This document shows, one piece after another, positions 1 to 9,549 of a stretch of 64,000 nucleotides of DNA. The stretch is from positions 21,311-85,310 of the forward strand of contig JAPHSY010000010.1 of assembly GCA_026196495.1 (NCBI GenBank), in the 5' to 3' direction. A model generated the notes under the pieces. The model was given only the letters and a program-made list of their open reading frames with translations, was not told the origin of the DNA and made no database searches. How positions within the stretch are numbered: position 1 is the stretch's first letter; every line of letters starts with the position of its first letter. This DNA comes from Magnetovibrio sp. GTDB taxonomy: Bacteria > Pseudomonadota > Alphaproteobacteria > Rhodospirillales > Magnetovibrionaceae. Both the position numbers and the translations under genes were made by a program.

Positions 1-37
1 TGCAGTCTCGATCTATTGTGTCATCAGACATTTCTGA

Positions 38-1897
38 TCATCCGCCTCGTTTCAATACATATGTCCCTGGTGCGTCACAGATAGCTTTTAATCCTTTTTG
101 GCCCGGCGTGCGAGCCGCTTGGTCTTTTTTGCCTGCGTGTCGGTTGATCCATTTGCTCCAATCGTTCATCCATGACCCATTATGTTCTTCGGAAAGCTCT
201 AGCCATTCTTCTGGGCTATTTGGACGTTCTTTTCCGCCTTTGGTTCTGATTCTGTAAGCATACTTGTTTCGTCCTGGTGGATTGATAACACCAGCGACAT
301 GACCAGATCCCGCTAACACATATTTAGTTGGACCACTTAACAGTGTTGCACTTTCATAGACGGTTTTCCACGGTGCGATATGGTCATCTTTGGTGGCCAG
401 GAAATAGCTGGGTGTTTTAATCTTCGAAAGATCAATGGGCACGCCCAGAATTTTAATGCCGCCTTTTAGACGCAGGCGGTTTTCCAGATACATATTGCGT
501 AGGTAGTAGGCATGCATAGCGGCCGGCATATTGGTGCTGTCGGAATTCCAATACAAAATGTCGAACGGCTGCGGCTCTTTACCCAACAAGTAACTGTTGA
601 TAGCGAAGTTCCAGATAAGGTCATTGGCACGTAATTGCGAGAATGTCGATGCCATCTCATGGCCGTAAAGGATGCCGTTGTCCTTCATATGCTCTTCAAG
701 ACGTTCGACCATTCCTCCGTCTGTAAAGATAGACAACTCACCCACATCAGAAAAGTCCAAAAGTGTGGTGAAAAATGTTGCCGATTTGATGCGTTTCTTT
801 TGCTTGGTTTGCACCAAATAAGCCAATGTGGTGGCCAAGGTGGTGCCGCCGATGCAATAACCGATGGCATTGACCTCGGTTTCACCCGTGGCTTGTTCAA
901 TGGCGTCCAGAGCCGCAAGGGGGCCCTCTTTGATATAGTCTTCAAAGGCTTTGTGCTTGAGGGATTCATCTGGGTTGACCCATGAAATGGCAAACACGGT
1001 ATGGCCTTGTTCGACAGCCCAACGGATAAAGGATTTTTCTTCACCTAAATCCAGGATATAAAACTTGTTAATCCATGGCGGTACAATCAGCAGGGGCGTT
1101 TTACGGACTTTTTTGGTACTGGGTGTATACTGGATCAATTCCATTAGGTCGTTGCGATAGACCACTTTGCCAGGTGTGTTGGCAATTTCGACGCCTAAGG
1201 TGAAGGCGTCTTCCTGGGTTTGGCGCACGGACATGCGGCCGTGACTTTTTTCCATATCCTCCATTGCCATTTCCAACCCGCGCAGCAGATTTTGCCCCTT
1301 GGTCTCAATGGTCTCATGGAGCGCCTTGGGATTGGTCAGCAAAAAGTTTGTCGGTGCCATGGCGTCGGTGATGCGTTGCGTGAAAAACTCAGCTTTACGC
1401 CGTTCGTGGGGGTCCAGACCGCCTGCGCTGCCGACCACGTCTTGCATCCAATCAGTGAATAGCAAGTATTGCTGTTTTAAAAAGTCGAAATAGGGCTCAT
1501 TTGTCCAATCGTCATCGCTAAAGCGTTTGTCGCCCGGCTTCGGGGTCAATATGGGTTCTGGTTTTTGTCCAGCCATGCGCGCGTTCATATAGCCCATCAA
1601 TTTGAGGCTGTTTTCCCAGTATTTTTGCTGGGCTTGGATCAGGTGCTCAGGCTCGTTCATCAATTGACGTGTCAAATCGGCAAAGATTTCAGGAAGCCCA
1701 ACGACCTCGCTCATATTAAATTCTGAACGTGCTGTTTCCTGCCATTCGGGGTCAACAGCGTGGCGTTCATTGAATTCTCTGATCATTTCCTGCGATTTAG
1801 TTGCAACGTCGGCCAAAATTGCAGGAAGTTCTTCTATATTTTCGAAGGAGGTGTCCGCGAGCGGATTCTTTGGCCCGCCTGAGCGTTGATCTGACAT
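38..1897 (-). CDS. phaC: Class I poly(3-hydroxyalkanoate) synthase
   Basis: Polymerises (R)-3-hydroxyacyl-CoA into polyhydroxyalkanoate storage granules in the cytoplasm. The protein has the family layout: an N-terminal PhaC_N region and then an alpha/beta-hydrolase fold with the lipase-like box GYCIGG, whose Cys (about residue 348) is the expected nucleophile. The downstream motifs DDHIAPW (Asp) and GSGHVAGV (His) complete the catalytic triad. About 619 residues is normal for class I, and no PhaE or PhaR partner is adjacent. The ORF track starts 15 codons earlier; I prefer the internal ATG (MSDQRSGG), which has AAGGGCC-like purines upstream and lacks the odd basic leader. It is divergent from the OmpA-domain lipoprotein gene. 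Identification is firm; the exact start is less certain. Confidence 0.95.
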   Translation of the reverse strand: MSDQRSGGPKNPLADTSFENIEELPAILADVATKSQEMIREFNERHAVDPEWQETARSEFNMSEVVGLPEIFADLTRQLMNEPEHLIQAQQKYWENSLKLMGYMNARMAGQKPEPILTPKPGDKRFSDDDWTNEPYFDFLKQQYLLFTDWMQDVVGSAGGLDPHERRKAEFFTQRITDAMAPTNFLLTNPKALHETIETKGQNLLRGLEMAMEDMEKSHGRMSVRQTQEDAFTLGVEIANTPGKVVYRNDLMELIQYTPSTKKVRKTPLLIVPPWINKFYILDLGEEKSFIRWAVEQGHTVFAISWVNPDESLKHKAFEDYIKEGPLAALDAIEQATGETEVNAIGYCIGGTTLATTLAYLVQTKQKKRIKSATFFTTLLDFSDVGELSIFTDGGMVERLEEHMKDNGILYGHEMASTFSQLRANDLIWNFAINSYLLGKEPQPFDILYWNSDSTNMPAAMHAYYLRNMYLENRLRLKGGIKILGVPIDLSKIKTPSYFLATKDDHIAPWKTVYESATLLSGPTKYVLAGSGHVAGVINPPGRNKYAYRIRTKGGKERPNSPEEWLELSEEHNGSWMNDWSKWINRHAGKKDQAARTPGQKGLKAICDAPGTYVLKRGG

Positions 1898-2084
1898 GGG
1901 GTGGCCCTTTGGTCTTATATATCTTCTGGCTGTGTTAGTCATAGCAGTTTACACGCAAGAAACGAAGCATGAGTTATATTCTTAACAAATTCATGTGAAT
2001 GTGCCATTAATGTACACGAATTCAGGTATTTGGGGACTTCCCACAATGGTCGCGAAGAGCAATTTAAAAAAGACGGGGCAAAAC

Positions 2085-3227
2085 ATGGCTAATTTGCAAA
2101 TCAAATCAGGTGTCGTGCGTGGTGTTGCATCGGCATTGGTGCTGAGTTTTGCGTTGGGTGCGTGTTCATCTGTGCCAGATGCTGTTAACCCCGTGTCTTG
2201 GTATGAAAAAACCACGGACTTCTTCTCGGGTGACAGCCAAGCCGCTGATACGCAAAGTGAAAGCACGCAGCAATCTGCAAACAAAGGCTTGTCTGCAGAT
2301 CCAGATGCGCCGCCGCCTGCACCGATTTCCACACCTTCTCAAGACATTGCATCGGCTTCAGGTGGCTTAAGCGGCGATCAATCCGTTGCGGGCAATTACG
2401 CGTCGCCACCAATTGCACGCCAAGGTGAAGCCTCAAATGTTTTGGTCCCGCAGGATCAACAGGCAAAAGCTCCGCCTGTGCCCAAGGCACAGCCAATGGC
2501 ACCTGTGATGCCGACGCCAATTCCGGGTACAATGCCAAAATCTGTGGCTTCATCTTCGCAGCCTCCTGCTGCGCCGACCATGCCGGGATCAGCTATGTTG
2601 ACCCCGCCAAGCGAAGCTGAAATGGCAAGCGCATTTCCATCTGCCCCCAAACCGTTCGAGTTTCCGCCAGTCAACCAATCTAGTACGTATGGTGCGGATG
2701 ACTTTGAAACTGTTGTGATTTCATCGGATGGCATGGAAAGTACGCCAAAACCACGTCCGCAAGTTGCTAATGCACAGTCACAGGAATCTGCTGTTTCCAG
2801 TGCGATGTTTCCACAACCGGGCACCACTGTTACGAGTTCTTCCGATGCTGTAAGCGTCGGTGGTATGCTGCGTGTGGCGACCATCCACTTTGCCAACAAT
2901 TCCGCACAGCTGGACCAACGTGATCGTTCAATTTTAGGTGCGGTTATTCAGTTGCAGCGTGAACGCGGTGGTCGTGTCGTTGTGATCGGGCATGCCAGCT
3001 CACGCACCAAAGATATGGACTACATTAAACACCAAATGGTGAATTTCGAAATTTCGATGCATCGTGCCAGCTCTATTGGTGCGCAGTTGACGTCTATGGG
3101 ACTGAACGAACAAATCCTGGAAATTCAAGCGGTTGCAGATTCTAAGCCGCTGTTTTTAGAAGTCATGCCATCGGGCGAGGCGGGTAACCGTCGCGTCGAA
3201 ATTTACCTCGCGGGTGCGGCCACTTAA
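2085..3227 (+). CDS. OmpA-family outer-membrane lipoprotein with long Pro/Ala/Ser linker
   Basis: Probable peptidoglycan-binding lipoprotein. From the chosen ATG (MANLQIKSG) there is a short basic N-terminus, a hydrophobic stretch and the lipobox FALGAC, so processing by signal peptidase II is expected. About 200 low-complexity residues rich in Pro, Ala, Ser and Gln follow. The C-terminal 110 residues form an OmpA-like domain: VATIHFANNSAQLDQRD at its start, and NRRVEIYL as the typical ending. The ORF track begins 30 codons upstream, but that would bury the signal sequence; the chosen ATG has AGACGGGG upstream. It is followed by a strong terminator, so it is probably monocistronic. The specific role is unknown; the fold and location are well supported. 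Confidence 0.85.
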   Translation: MANLQIKSGVVRGVASALVLSFALGACSSVPDAVNPVSWYEKTTDFFSGDSQAADTQSESTQQSANKGLSADPDAPPPAPISTPSQDIASASGGLSGDQSVAGNYASPPIARQGEASNVLVPQDQQAKAPPVPKAQPMAPVMPTPIPGTMPKSVASSSQPPAAPTMPGSAMLTPPSEAEMASAFPSAPKPFEFPPVNQSSTYGADDFETVVISSDGMESTPKPRPQVANAQSQESAVSSAMFPQPGTTVTSSSDAVSVGGMLRVATIHFANNSAQLDQRDRSILGAVIQLQRERGGRVVVIGHASSRTKDMDYIKHQMVNFEISMHRASSIGAQLTSMGLNEQILEIQAVADSKPLFLEVMPSGEAGNRRVEIYLAGAAT

Positions 3228-3253
3228 AAAGGCGACGCTTCGGAGAAATCCGG

Positions 3254-3287
3254 CGCCGCCGTCTCATACCTGGGACGGCGGCGTTTT
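3254..3287 (+). terminator. Intrinsic terminator after the OmpA lipoprotein gene
   Basis: A perfect 10-bp GC-rich stem, CGCCGCCGTC paired with GACGGCGGCG around a 10-nt loop, is followed by TTTT on the plus strand. It lies 26 bases after the lipoprotein stop and separates it from alaC. Confidence 0.85.
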
Positions 3288-3359
3288 CGTTTGGAAAATA
3301 GGCCAAAACCGCACAATTACACTTGTTTGAACATCAACCTTCTGGCAGAAACGAGCACC

Positions 3360-4580
3360 ATGGAACAAGAATTTCACCGCATCCGTCGCCTTCCCCCTTA
3401 TGTCTTCGCTGAAGTCAATAAGATGAAGGCCCATGCGCGCGCCGCCGGAGAAGACATTATCGACTTCGGAATGGGCAACCCCGATCAGCCGACGCCTCAA
3501 CATATCGTCGATAAGCTGTGCGAAACCGCCAACAATCCCAAAACCCACGGTTATTCGAATTCCCGTGGTATCCCGGGATTGCGCAAGGCACTTTCGGCTT
3601 ATTATGAACGCCGTTGGGGCGTATCGATCGACCCGGAAACGGAAGCCATCGTGACCTTGGGCTCTAAGGAAGGGCTTGCCAACCTTGCCAGTGCGATAAC
3701 CAGCCCTGGTGACGTCATTTTGGTGCCGAATCCGAGCTATCCAATCCACCAGTTTGGTTTCATCATTGCCGGTGCTGCTGTACGCAACATTCCGGTGTCT
3801 ACGGGACCTGAATTTTTTGAATCTTTGAAAAGCGCTGTACAGCACTCTGTGCCGAAGCCATCGTTGTTGGTGATTAATTATCCCAACAATCCAACGGGTG
3901 AGGTTGCAGATCTGGACTTCTACGAGGCTGTGGTTGATTTTTGTCAGTACCACGGCATCTATGTGTTGTCTGATATAGCCTATTCTGAGCTTTATTTTGA
4001 TGGTAACCCACCGCCCAGCATGTTGCAGGTGAAGGGTGCTAAGGATATTTGTGTGGAATTTACCTCCATGTCCAAGACCTACAATATGCCCGGGTGGCGT
4101 ATTGGTTTTGCTGCAGGTAACCAGCATTTGATTGCGGCTTTGACGCGGATTAAGTCCTATTTGGATTATGGTGCTTTCACACCGATCCAGGTTGCTGCGG
4201 CTACGGCGCTGAACGGCCCACAAGACTGTGTTCACGACATTCGTGAAATGTACAAAGAACGCCGTGATGTGTTGATTGACGGTCTTGCCAATGCTGGTTG
4301 GAACGTGCCAAGCCCGGCTGCGACCATGTTTGCTTGGGCACCGTTGCCGGATGAATTTAAGCACTTGGGTTCGCTGGAGTTTTCTAAACTGTTACTGAGC
4401 CATGCCCAAGTGGCTGTTGCGCCGGGTATCGGTTTTGGTGAACACGGCGACGACTTCGTGCGTTTCGCTGTGGTGGAAAATAAGCACCGCACACGTCAAG
4501 CCATTCGCTCTATTAAATCCTTTATGGATAATCATCAAAGCATTCTTGAGAACGCGGAAAAAGTCCGCGCGGAGGCCTAA
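3360..4580 (+). CDS. alaC: PLP-dependent aminotransferase, AlaC / LL-diaminopimelate aminotransferase type
   Basis: Fold-type I class I/II aminotransferase of about 406 residues. The PLP-binding Lys is at about residue 239 in SMSKTYNMPGWR. NYPNNPTGE is the conserved cofactor and substrate loop, and FVRFAVVEN contains the C-terminal carboxylate-binding Arg. In alphaproteobacteria this gene commonly precedes hom and is annotated as alanine transaminase or LL-diaminopimelate aminotransferase; sequence alone does not settle the amino donor. The track ORF starts 23 codons earlier; the ATG chosen (MEQEFHRIRR) matches the usual family N-terminus, though its ribosome binding site is weak. It is four bases from hom and co-transcribed with it, placing it in the aspartate/alanine amino-acid pathway. 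Confidence 0.9.
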   Translation: MEQEFHRIRRLPPYVFAEVNKMKAHARAAGEDIIDFGMGNPDQPTPQHIVDKLCETANNPKTHGYSNSRGIPGLRKALSAYYERRWGVSIDPETEAIVTLGSKEGLANLASAITSPGDVILVPNPSYPIHQFGFIIAGAAVRNIPVSTGPEFFESLKSAVQHSVPKPSLLVINYPNNPTGEVADLDFYEAVVDFCQYHGIYVLSDIAYSELYFDGNPPPSMLQVKGAKDICVEFTSMSKTYNMPGWRIGFAAGNQHLIAALTRIKSYLDYGAFTPIQVAAATALNGPQDCVHDIREMYKERRDVLIDGLANAGWNVPSPAATMFAWAPLPDEFKHLGSLEFSKLLLSHAQVAVAPGIGFGEHGDDFVRFAVVENKHRTRQAIRSIKSFMDNHQSILENAEKVRAEA

Positions 4581-4584
4581 TTAA

Positions 4585-5877
4585 ATGAGCCAAGAACCCT
4601 TTAAAGTCGCTATTGCCGGTCTTGGTACGGTTGGCGGCGGAACCGTAAAGGTTCTACGTGACCATGCCGATGTGATCGCAAAGCGCTGCGGGCGTCCTGT
4701 TGTCATCAGTGCTGTATCGGCGCTGTCCAAAGACGGGCTTGATTTCGATGTGTCCGGTTATGAGTGGTATGGCGATGCTGTTGACATGGCCAACAACTGT
4801 GATGCCGATCTGCTGGTTGAATTGATCGGTGGATCAGACGGTATTGCCAAAACGGTGGTCGAAGCTGCGTTGTCTGCTGGCCGTCATGTGGTTACGGCGA
4901 ATAAAGCCCTGGTCGCGCATCATGGTGCGGCTTTGGACAAACTGGCCGAAGAAAACAATGTAAGCCTCAACTACGATGCTGCCGTTGCCGGGGGCATTCC
5001 GGTGATCAAAACGATCCGTGAAAGCTTGGCGGGCAATAACATCACCAAGGTTCAAGGTATCTTGAACGGAACGTGTAACTACATTCTTACGACCATGCGT
5101 GAAGAAGGTCGTGATTTTGCCGATGTGCTCAAAGACGCGCAAGAGCTGGGCTATGCCGAAGCTGATCCGACCTTTGATATCGAAGGTATCGACGCTGCGC
5201 ACAAGTTGGCGATCTTGGCCTCTGTGGCATTTGGTGTGGAAATCAACTTCAAAGATGTTCACGTCGAAGGCATCACACATGTATCAGCCGTGGATATTCA
5301 GTTCGCTGAAGAATTGGGCTATCGCATTAAATTGTTGGGTGTGGCGTTGCGTCACAACGGCACGGTTGAACAGCGCGTGCATCCGACCATGGTGCCGTTG
5401 AGTGCGCCCATTTCGCAAGTTGAAGGCGTGTTCAACTCGACGGTCATTGATGGTGATGCCATCGACACGTTGGTCCTGGTCGGTCGTGGTGCAGGTGAAT
5501 TGCCAACGGCATCGGCTGTCGTTGGTGACATTTGTGACATCGCCCGCGGTCTTTCTGTGCCGACGTTCTCTGTCCCCGTAAACGAACTTAAACAGGTTCC
5601 AACCCGCGCTATGAGCGAACACGTTGGGGCATACTATGTGCGTTTGTCATTGATGGATGAGCCTGGGGTCTTTGCTGATGTTGCCGCTGCGTTGCGTGAT
5701 CACAATGTGTCCATGGAAGCGATGATCCAACGCGGACGTGAAAAAGGCAAACCGGTTCCTGTGGTGATGACCACCCATGAAACCTCTGAAGCGAATATGA
5801 CGGCTGCTTTGGCAGCTATCGAAGCTTTGGACAAGGTTGTCGAACCACCGCGCATGATCCGCATCGAAAACGCGTAA
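4585..5877 (+). CDS. hom: Homoserine dehydrogenase with C-terminal ACT domain
   Basis: Reduces aspartate semialdehyde to homoserine with NAD(P)H, the branch point toward threonine and methionine. It has an N-terminal Rossmann fold (GLGTVGGGTVKVL), then the catalytic and dimerisation domain with GILNGTCNYIL and the signature region YAEADPTFDIEGIDAAHK. The C-terminal ACT domain (from about residue 350, YYVRLSLMDEPGVFADV) normally gives threonine feedback. The 430-residue length is standard for the monofunctional enzyme. A clear GGAGG lies seven bases upstream, overlapping the end of alaC, so translation is probably coupled. Its usual downstream neighbour glpX is absent here; recJ follows directly. 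Confidence 0.97.
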   Translation: MSQEPFKVAIAGLGTVGGGTVKVLRDHADVIAKRCGRPVVISAVSALSKDGLDFDVSGYEWYGDAVDMANNCDADLLVELIGGSDGIAKTVVEAALSAGRHVVTANKALVAHHGAALDKLAEENNVSLNYDAAVAGGIPVIKTIRESLAGNNITKVQGILNGTCNYILTTMREEGRDFADVLKDAQELGYAEADPTFDIEGIDAAHKLAILASVAFGVEINFKDVHVEGITHVSAVDIQFAEELGYRIKLLGVALRHNGTVEQRVHPTMVPLSAPISQVEGVFNSTVIDGDAIDTLVLVGRGAGELPTASAVVGDICDIARGLSVPTFSVPVNELKQVPTRAMSEHVGAYYVRLSLMDEPGVFADVAAALRDHNVSMEAMIQRGREKGKPVPVVMTTHETSEANMTAALAAIEALDKVVEPPRMIRIENA

Positions 5878-5898
5878 GGTCGAGGGGAGGGAACACAG

Positions 5899-7701
5899 AT
5901 GCCCTCCACCTCTGATTCCGTCAGTGAATTTTTCAAAGACGGCGAACTTTCACTGTCTGGCAAACGTTGGTTGGTGAAAGCCGCCGATGAACGTCAAGCC
6001 ATGGCGTTAACGCAGCGTCTGCGTGTCCACGAAGTGGTTGGGCGGGTGTTGGCGTCGCGTGGCTTGGATGTGGAAAGTGCGGAAGGCTTTCTAGAACCCA
6101 AGCTCAAAACGCACCTCCCTGATCCAGGTCACCTCAAAGACATGGATAAGGCTGCTACGCGTATTGCCGATGCGGTGGAAAATGATGAACAGATCGCCAT
6201 TTTTGGCGACTATGATGTGGATGGTGCGACTTCGTCCGCCTTGCTGAAACGTTTCTTAGAAGCCGCTGGTGCCAAGGTTCGAGTTTATATCCCTGACCGT
6301 ATGGAAGAAGGTTATGGCCCGAATGCACCAGCACTGTTGAAGTTGAAAGATGAGGGGGCATCAGTTGCCATTACGGTGGATTGCGGCCAAGTGGCGTTTG
6401 AGCCATTGGAAGCCGCAACGGATGCTGGTCTCGATATCATTGTTGTGGATCACCACGTGGGTGAACCGCGCTTACCCAAAGCCGTAGCGGTCATTAACCC
6501 CAATCGCATTGATGATGACAGTCCCCATGGTCAAATGGCGGCTGTGGGTGTGGCGTTCTTGGTTGCTGTTGCGGTGAACCGGGAACTGAAAGATCGCGAT
6601 TGGTACGCAGAACGTACGCCCCCAAACTTAATGCAGTGGTTGGACATTGTTGCTCTTGGCACTGTGTGTGATGTGGTGCCGCTAACGGGTGTGAACCGAG
6701 CATTGGTTTCGCAAGGCCTGAAGGTCTTGGCACAACGTACAAACCCAGGCTTGCGTATGTTGGGGGATGTTGCAGGCATTAAAGAAAAACCTGGTGCTTA
6801 TCATCTTGGGTTTGTCTTGGGGCCACGTATCAATGCAGGTGGTCGCGTTGGCCAATCTGATTTGGGCACGCGGTTGTTATCCACCGCTAATGAGAGCGAA
6901 GCACTTTCCTTGGCACAACGCCTCAACGACTTCAATGCTGAACGGCAAGATATCGAAGCTGCCGTATTGGATGAAGCCGTCGTTCAAATCGACAACCAAT
7001 TGGATGGTGGTGAAGCTGGCCCAATTGTGATTGCACACGGTAAGGGTTGGCACCCAGGTGTGGTGGGGATTGTTGCGTCACGCCTCAAAGATAAATACAA
7101 CCGCCCCAGTTGCGTCATCAGTTTTGACGGAGATGTCGGGACGGCTTCTGGACGTTCCGTCAGCGGTGTGGATCTCGGTGGGGCTGTTATCGCGGCACGT
7201 CAAGCAGGGTTGTTGGTTAAGGGCGGTGGACATGCGATGGCGGCCGGGTTTTCTATCGAGCGTGAAAAACTTCCCGAGCTGGAAGCCTTCCTGGCAGAAC
7301 GTGTTGTCAAAGCCGTAGGAAATAATCCGCCGCCGCCGGGCGTTTATATCGACACCATCACGTCAGCCGCGGGTGCGAATATGCACTTGGTGAAAACCCT
7401 GGAACAAATCGGTCCCTTTGGTGTCGGCAATCCAGAACCGCGTTTTTGCATCAAAGATGCGATTGTTGCCAAGGCAACACCCGTTGGGGCAGACCAAAGT
7501 CACGTGAGTTTGATTTTGACCGATACAGGTGGAGGAGGGCGCTTGAAAGCCATCGCCTTTCGGGCCTTTGATACGGACCTTGGCAAGGCCCTCATGAACC
7601 ATGGTGGGATGCCGTTCCATTTTGTTGGGCGGTTGCGCATCAATGTCTGGAATGGCTATGAAAGCGTCCAGTTGATGGTCGATGATGCCGCTAAGTCATG
7701 A
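5899..7701 (+). CDS. recJ: Single-stranded-DNA-specific 5'-3' exonuclease RecJ
   Basis: Degrades single-stranded DNA 5' to 3' in recombination and mismatch or base-excision repair. DHH-superfamily motifs are in order: FGDYDVDGATSSALL (motif I), ITVDCG (motif II), VVDHHVGEP (motif III, giving the family its name) and HPGVVGIVASRLK. The DHHA1 domain includes GRSVSGVDL and KGGGHAMAAGF, and a C-terminal OB-fold covers about the last 120 residues. The 600-residue length is normal. The start follows a strong GGGGAGGG, 21 bases after hom, so it reads as the third gene of an alaC-hom-recJ operon. One departure is GQ rather than the common GT/GI after VDC, probably neutral. Confidence 0.96.
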   Translation: MPSTSDSVSEFFKDGELSLSGKRWLVKAADERQAMALTQRLRVHEVVGRVLASRGLDVESAEGFLEPKLKTHLPDPGHLKDMDKAATRIADAVENDEQIAIFGDYDVDGATSSALLKRFLEAAGAKVRVYIPDRMEEGYGPNAPALLKLKDEGASVAITVDCGQVAFEPLEAATDAGLDIIVVDHHVGEPRLPKAVAVINPNRIDDDSPHGQMAAVGVAFLVAVAVNRELKDRDWYAERTPPNLMQWLDIVALGTVCDVVPLTGVNRALVSQGLKVLAQRTNPGLRMLGDVAGIKEKPGAYHLGFVLGPRINAGGRVGQSDLGTRLLSTANESEALSLAQRLNDFNAERQDIEAAVLDEAVVQIDNQLDGGEAGPIVIAHGKGWHPGVVGIVASRLKDKYNRPSCVISFDGDVGTASGRSVSGVDLGGAVIAARQAGLLVKGGGHAMAAGFSIEREKLPELEAFLAERVVKAVGNNPPPPGVYIDTITSAAGANMHLVKTLEQIGPFGVGNPEPRFCIKDAIVAKATPVGADQSHVSLILTDTGGGGRLKAIAFRAFDTDLGKALMNHGGMPFHFVGRLRINVWNGYESVQLMVDDAAKS

Positions 7702-7760
7702 AATTACACATTGAACAGAGCATTTGACAAACCTATTTTTGATGGAGGATAGGAGGGTAA

Positions 7761-8102
7761 ATGTCGGACCAAAACCATCTTGATCATTTCGAAGGTATGA
7801 AGGGTGCACTAACAGAGGTGCATGCTGATGTGCGTGGTTATGATACCAAGGCGCAAATTATGGGAATTGGGTTCATTTTTTCCTTAGGTGTCATCTTTAA
7901 CATATTGGAAGGCTTTTCCACTGACCGGGACCTCGGTTGGTTTCAGTTGTTGGCCGCATTTGTACTCTCTATTGCTCCTGTGGTGCTGTATGGCGCCGTG
8001 CTTTATCCATATGTTAAGCGTCAACGCTTTATCCGTGCATTGGTTGCATCCTCCATCAGCTTTTCCATTTTGATGGGGGCAAGCCTGATACAACTTACGT
8101 AA
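7761..8102 (+). CDS. Small two- to three-helix membrane protein resembling the Pycsar-effector TM domain (DUF5706-like)
   Basis: A 113-residue protein without a signal peptide. An amphipathic N-terminal segment ends in GYDTKAQ and is followed by hydrophobic helices at about 35-55, 63-82 and 92-112; the second is followed by LYPYVKR. The order helix, D-x-KA, TM, TM, then L-x-P-[RY] resembles the TM domain of Pycsar effectors (DUF5706), but the protein is short, carries no extra domain, and no nucleotide cyclase is nearby. An excellent ribosome binding site (AGGAGGG) precedes the ATG. It sits between recJ and a CPA2 antiporter on the same strand. The family resemblance is my recollection of the pattern, not a database hit. 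Confidence 0.7.
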   Translation: MSDQNHLDHFEGMKGALTEVHADVRGYDTKAQIMGIGFIFSLGVIFNILEGFSTDRDLGWFQLLAAFVLSIAPVVLYGAVLYPYVKRQRFIRALVASSISFSILMGASLIQLT

Positions 8103-8150
8103 ATCCACATTTGATGGACGAGAACTCCACCTAGGTTTATCCTTAATATT

Positions 8151-9434
8151 ATGGATCTTTTCTATGTCCTTTTGGTGCTGTTGGTGGTGACACGCACCTT
8201 CGGCATCGCAGTGGAAAGGTTGGGGCAGCCCGCTTTGATCGGCGAACTGGTCGCAGGGATTGCTTTGGGCATGATTGGGGCTTCGATGGCCCCTGAACAC
8301 CCGTTCATCGGTGATCTCAAGCACAATGAAATCTTCATTGCACTCACCAATTTAGGGATGTTTTTTTTGATGCTTCTGGCAGGCATTGAAATGCAACCCC
8401 ACAAGATTATGAAGTACTCACTAAGTGCCTTTATGGTGGCCTTAGGGGGGTTACTTTTGCCATTGGGTTTGGGATTTGCCTTAGGTTGGTTTTTTCTGCC
8501 GGAAAGCTCTCTCAAAATTGCACAGTGTTTCTTCTTAGGCACAGCCTTGGCCATTACTGCGGTGCCCGCGTCCGTTCGTGTGCTGATGGATCTGGGTAAA
8601 CTCAACACGCCAGTAGGGCAGGTCATCGTGACAGCAGCCGTGTTTGATGACGTTTTAAGTTTGTTGCTGTTGGCTTTCTTAACTGGATTGATTAGTGGTG
8701 ATGGTACCGCAACTGTTCAAGAAGCTGGTGCCTTGGGCCTTGATATCATCAGCTTCTTTGCCATCACCATTTTGATCGGTGTTTACGGCTTTCCCAAAGG
8801 GGCGGTGCTGCTGAAATACATTAAGGAAAAAGAGTTTGATTTTTCGCTTATCTTGATTGCTGCCTTTGCTTTTGCGGTGTTGGCCGAAGTGATGGGTTTG
8901 CACTTTATCCTCGGCCCATTTGTTGCTGGGATGTTTGTTGGGCGTCGGGTGTTGGACAAAGCAACCTACACTGCTGTGAAGTCGAAAATTAGTGCTACCA
9001 CATTGGGGTTCTTGGCTCCTGTATTCTTTGCATCCGTTGGTCTGAACTTAGAAATTTCTGCCTTTACAGAAGTTCCTGCGTTCTTAGGGCTTTTGATCGT
9101 GGCTGCGTTTGTCGGAAAAATTGTCGGGGCAGGAGCAATGGCCCGTGCCGCAAACTTTAATAATCGTGACAGTTTGGCGGTTGGTGTGGGGATGAGCGCG
9201 CGTGGTGCTGTTGAATTGGTTATTGCCGATATTGCTTTAAAAGCGGGATTATTTGCGGCTGTTAATGGTGCAGATGCCACAAACCCTGTGGTTGCGAACA
9301 TATTTTCCGCAGTGGTGGTGATGGCTATCGTCACCACGTTTGTGACCTCCATGAGCCTACGCTACATCTTGACGGCTACGCATGGGGGGAAGGATGAAGG
9401 TGATGAATGGGATGAAGAAGATGCTTCTCCATAG
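8151..9434 (+). CDS. CPA2-family monovalent cation:proton antiporter
   Basis: Inner-membrane antiporter of the Na+/H+ exchanger fold (Pfam Na_H_Exchanger), about 427 residues with 12-13 hydrophobic helices and a short acidic C-terminal tail (DEGDEWDEEDAS). Diagnostic features are the N-terminal RLGQPALIGELVAGIALG, the transport motif VTAAVFDDVLSLLLLA with the paired acidic residues of the core, and GMSARGAVELVIADIAL near the end. There is no TrkA-N or RCK domain, unlike the longer KefB/KefC proteins. Whether it exchanges K+ or Na+ cannot be told. The ribosome binding site is weak; it lies 48 bases after the small membrane protein and may be co-transcribed with it. Confidence 0.9.
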   Translation: MDLFYVLLVLLVVTRTFGIAVERLGQPALIGELVAGIALGMIGASMAPEHPFIGDLKHNEIFIALTNLGMFFLMLLAGIEMQPHKIMKYSLSAFMVALGGLLLPLGLGFALGWFFLPESSLKIAQCFFLGTALAITAVPASVRVLMDLGKLNTPVGQVIVTAAVFDDVLSLLLLAFLTGLISGDGTATVQEAGALGLDIISFFAITILIGVYGFPKGAVLLKYIKEKEFDFSLILIAAFAFAVLAEVMGLHFILGPFVAGMFVGRRVLDKATYTAVKSKISATTLGFLAPVFFASVGLNLEISAFTEVPAFLGLLIVAAFVGKIVGAGAMARAANFNNRDSLAVGVGMSARGAVELVIADIALKAGLFAAVNGADATNPVVANIFSAVVVMAIVTTFVTSMSLRYILTATHGGKDEGDEWDEEDASP

Positions 9435-9549
9435 TCCTAAGTCATTAGGCATAAAGATAAAATTCTCGTAAATCTCATATTTATTGTTACAGTTTTGTTA
9501 CAATGGGTATATGATTCTGCCGGGCGTTTCGTGTACGGGGGATCGATTT

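Noticed and set aside
3264-4364. Minus-strand 366-residue ORF opposite alaC
   Set aside because: Shadow ORF with high Arg/His content and no domain; alaC on the other strand is certain.
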